Shown: positions 6,111 to 7,602 of the stretch, one piece after another
Layout of the letters: each line of letters begins with the position of its first letter
How positions within the stretch are numbered: position 1 is the stretch's first letter
Assembly (NCBI GenBank): GCA_945877995.1
Contig: CAMDXD010000186.1
Coordinates: 1 to 7,602 of the forward strand
Direction of reading: 5' to 3'
Length of the DNA stretch: 7,602 nucleotides
Source: Bordetella parapertussis
Lineage (GTDB): Bacteria; Pseudomonadota; Gammaproteobacteria; Burkholderiales; CAIKXV01
Position numbers and translations under genes: made by a program
Notes under the pieces: model-generated
What the model was told of the DNA's origin: nothing
Database searches by the model: none
Seen by the model: only the letters and a program-made list of their open reading frames with translations

Positions 6111-7340
6111 TCAGGCGGCCACGCCGATTGCGTACACGCCGCCACTGCGGGTCTGGATCACGAAGCCGCGATCCACAGGCCGCGCTTCGATCGAGATCGC
6201 GCTACCGTCCGTCGGGATCCTGGCCACGAAGCTGCCGTCTTCGGGGTCGAGCAGGTGCAAGAAGCCCTGGTAGTCGCCGACCACCAGCGCCTTGCCGATC
6301 AGCCGCGGCGCGCTCACGTTGCGCAACTGCAGCGCCGCCTGGCGCCACAGGCTGGCACCGCTGGCGCGGTCGAGCGCATGCACCACGCTACGGTCGTCCA
6401 CCACGTACACCGCGCGTGAATCGAGGGCCAGCCCGGCGATGCTCGAAATGTCGCGCGACCACGCAAGCGCGCCGCGCTGCGCATCGAAGCAGGCGACGCG
6501 CCCCTGGAAGGCCGCCGCGCACACCTCATTGTTGTCAAAGGCCGGGACGCTGGTTATCTCGACCACGCGTTCGAGTTCGGTGGCGCCGCGCGGCAGCGCC
6601 ACCGCGACGTCCAGCCCGACCAGGCCGGTCTTGAGGTCGAGGCCGACCAGGCGGCCGTTGCCGAAACCGGCGAACAGCGCACCGCGCGAGACGGTGAAGC
6701 CGACGTGCGTACGCACGGACAGGGTCGGTGCCGCACCGCGCTGGTACACCCAGCGCTGCCGGCCAGTGTCGGCCTCCAGGCCCCAGATGCGGGAATCGCC
6801 GGTGCGCACCAGCACCAGACCGTCGGCGATCACCGGAGCGGCGAGGACCTCGCTCGAAAGCCGGGTCTCCCAGGCGAGCTTGCCCGCCTGCGAGTAGACC
6901 TGTACCTCGCCGTTCTGCCCGCCGATCGCAACCAGGCCGTTGCCTGCGCCGACACCGCCGGCGGTCGGCCGGATTACCTGCTGGCGCCAGCCGAGCCCGC
7001 CGGTGACCGAATCGAATGCAGCCAGGTTGCCGTCGGTCCCGATGGCGAAGACCATCCCGCCATCGACCGCGGGCGTGTACACGTAGCGCCCGGAATTGCC
7101 GACGTTGCCCTGCCAGAGCACACGCAGGGACAGCTTGGCCGGGAACGGCACCAGTACCGCCGGACTCAGGCGCGGATCGACCTTGCCGGCGAACAGGCGG
7201 TCGTATGCCCCACCCACCGTGCTGCAACCGGCGAACGCGGACGGTGCAAGGGTGGCGGCCGACAGCGCACGCAGCAGGCTGCGCCGCGCCTGGCGCGCGG
7301 GCGCCGAGGGTGCGACCTTCACGGGTGCCGTCCTGCTCAT
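6111..7340 (-). CDS. bamB: BamB, outer-membrane protein assembly lipoprotein
   Basis: BamB is the eight-bladed beta-propeller lipoprotein of the BAM complex, which helps BamA insert beta-barrel proteins into the outer membrane. The 409-residue product has an unusually long, basic N-terminus with RRSLLRAL (19-26), a weakly hydrophobic stretch and the lipobox-like FAGC (36-39), giving C39 as the lipidated residue. PQQ/WD-like blade repeats follow at about 95-120, 135-160, 173-200, 219-246, 270-297, 308-335, 349-376 and 391-405, with typical ends such as AAFDSVTGGLGW and HALDRASGASLW. The segment TELERVVEI (254-262) corresponds to the conserved loop that contacts BamA (inference). The start is ATG 7338-7340, with GAGGTG six bases upstream. 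A GTG at 7347-7349 lies too close to that site. It follows the yfgM-like stop by 5 bp and precedes der by 4 bp. Confidence 0.93.
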   Translation of the reverse strand: MSRTAPVKVAPSAPARQARRSLLRALSAATLAPSAFAGCSTVGGAYDRLFAGKVDPRLSPAVLVPFPAKLSLRVLWQGNVGNSGRYVYTPAVDGGMVFAIGTDGNLAAFDSVTGGLGWRQQVIRPTAGGVGAGNGLVAIGGQNGEVQVYSQAGKLAWETRLSSEVLAAPVIADGLVLVRTGDSRIWGLEADTGRQRWVYQRGAAPTLSVRTHVGFTVSRGALFAGFGNGRLVGLDLKTGLVGLDVAVALPRGATELERVVEITSVPAFDNNEVCAAAFQGRVACFDAQRGALAWSRDISSIAGLALDSRAVYVVDDRSVVHALDRASGASLWRQAALQLRNVSAPRLIGKALVVGDYQGFLHLLDPEDGSFVARIPTDGSAISIEARPVDRGFVIQTRSGGVYAIGVAA

Positions 7341-7345
7341 GGGGT

Positions 7346-7602
7346 TCACCTCGCTTCGCCCAGCGCATCGAGCTTGAGCTGGACCAGGTTGCGGTACGGA
7401 CTCTTCTCGTCGAGCTTGTCGAACGCCAGCTGGTACGCATTGCGCGCGGCATTCGCATCGCCCTGCGCGAGCAGCACGTCCCCGCGCAGGTCGAGGAACA
7501 GCGCATCGAACGCGTTGCCGCGCTTCGCGTCGAGCATGCGCAGCGCGGCAACGAGGTCGCGGTCGTCGACCAGTACCGCGGCGAGCCGCAGCCGCGCAAG
7601 GT
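7346..7602 (-). CDS. YfgM-like TPR membrane protein (C-terminal 84 residues only)
   Basis: The frame is open to the right edge and ends at TGA (7346-7348), so only the C-terminal end is present. The sequence is rich in Leu/Ala helices: LARLRLAAVLVDDRDLVAAL, then MLDAKRGNAFDALFLDLRGD, VLLAQGDANAARNAYQLAFD and a conserved end SPYRNLVQLKLDALGEAR. This helix pattern fits TPR-like repeats of the YfgM (ancillary SecYEG translocon/PpiD partner) family, whose gene stands directly before bamB in many proteobacteria. The N-terminal membrane anchor expected for YfgM lies outside the window and cannot be checked. It is 5 bp from bamB and probably co-translated with it. An internal ATG at 7535-7537 is not a credible start because the repeat pattern continues upstream of it. 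Confidence 0.85.
   Translation of the reverse strand, partial: LARLRLAAVLVDDRDLVAALRMLDAKRGNAFDALFLDLRGDVLLAQGDANAARNAYQLAFDKLDEKSPYRNLVQLKLDALGEAR
7347..7352 (-). promoter_or_regulatory. bamB ribosome binding site that fixes the start
   Basis: GAGGTG lies six bases before the ATG at 7338-7340. The stop codon of the upstream gene (TGA, 7346-7348) overlaps this site, as expected for coupled translation. The in-frame GTG at 7347-7349 lies within the site itself and is therefore an unlikely start. Confidence 0.75.

Noticed and set aside
6107..6145. Upstream ATG giving Der 13 extra residues
   Set aside because: It lies within the bamB coding end, and the extra residues do not match the Der N-terminus, which starts directly before the first G1 motif.
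4853..6634. A 593-codon open frame on the plus strand opposite der and bamB
   Set aside because: It is antisense to two certain genes and its translation is Arg/His/Gln-rich without domains. Long antiparallel open frames are usual in GC-rich DNA with strong third-position bias.
1..7602. Search for a novel mobile, defence or biosynthetic system
   Set aside because: Every long coding stretch on the minus strand is assigned to a housekeeping family and no gap exceeds 100 bases. There are no terminal repeats, integrase-like genes or spacer arrays.

Overview
The window is a GC-rich stretch of bacterial chromosome with all recognisable genes on the minus strand. Read in the direction of transcription (high to low coordinates) the order is yfgM-like (3' end only), bamB, der, hfq, hflX, hflK, hflC, a DUF2065/yjeT-like gene, and hisZ (5' two thirds only). 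In E. coli the yfgM-bamB-der block and the hfq-hflX-hflK-hflC-yjeT block lie at separate loci. Their fusion into one run ending in hisZ is the arrangement familiar from Betaproteobacteria, and the Hfq and HisZ sequences also look betaproteobacterial. No genus is claimed. By that known order, hisS is expected beyond the right edge and purA beyond the left edge (inference).

Layout: 7346-7602 is the C-terminal end of a TPR-type YfgM-like protein. 6111-7340 is bamB, an outer-membrane assembly lipoprotein. 4754-6106 is der, a double GTPase for ribosome assembly. 4656-4753 is the largest intergenic gap and the best place for a promoter. 4416-4655 is hfq (GTG start). 3144-4376 is hflX, a ribosome-splitting GTPase. 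1861-3141 and 986-1864 are hflK and hflC, the SPFH partners of FtsH. 762-953 is a 63-residue membrane protein. 1-720 is hisZ. No gap without a gene exceeds 100 bases.

The genes look co-transcribed. yfgM/bamB, bamB/der and hflX/hflK are 2-5 bases apart, and hflK/hflC overlap by ATGA. In function the run combines envelope biogenesis (YfgM, BamB), ribosome assembly and rescue (Der, HflX), RNA-based regulation (Hfq), membrane protease control (HflKC) and, at its end, histidine biosynthesis (HisZ).

I see no mobile element, CRISPR array, tRNA/rRNA or defence-type cassette, and nothing that qualifies as an undescribed multi-gene system. The items most worth a second look are local: a hairpin that includes the outer hisZ start codon, a 20-bp in-frame repeat shared by hflK and hflC, a twin-arginine-like leader on BamB, G-rich and CG-repeat tracts inside coding sequence, and start-codon corrections for hflK, der and bamB.
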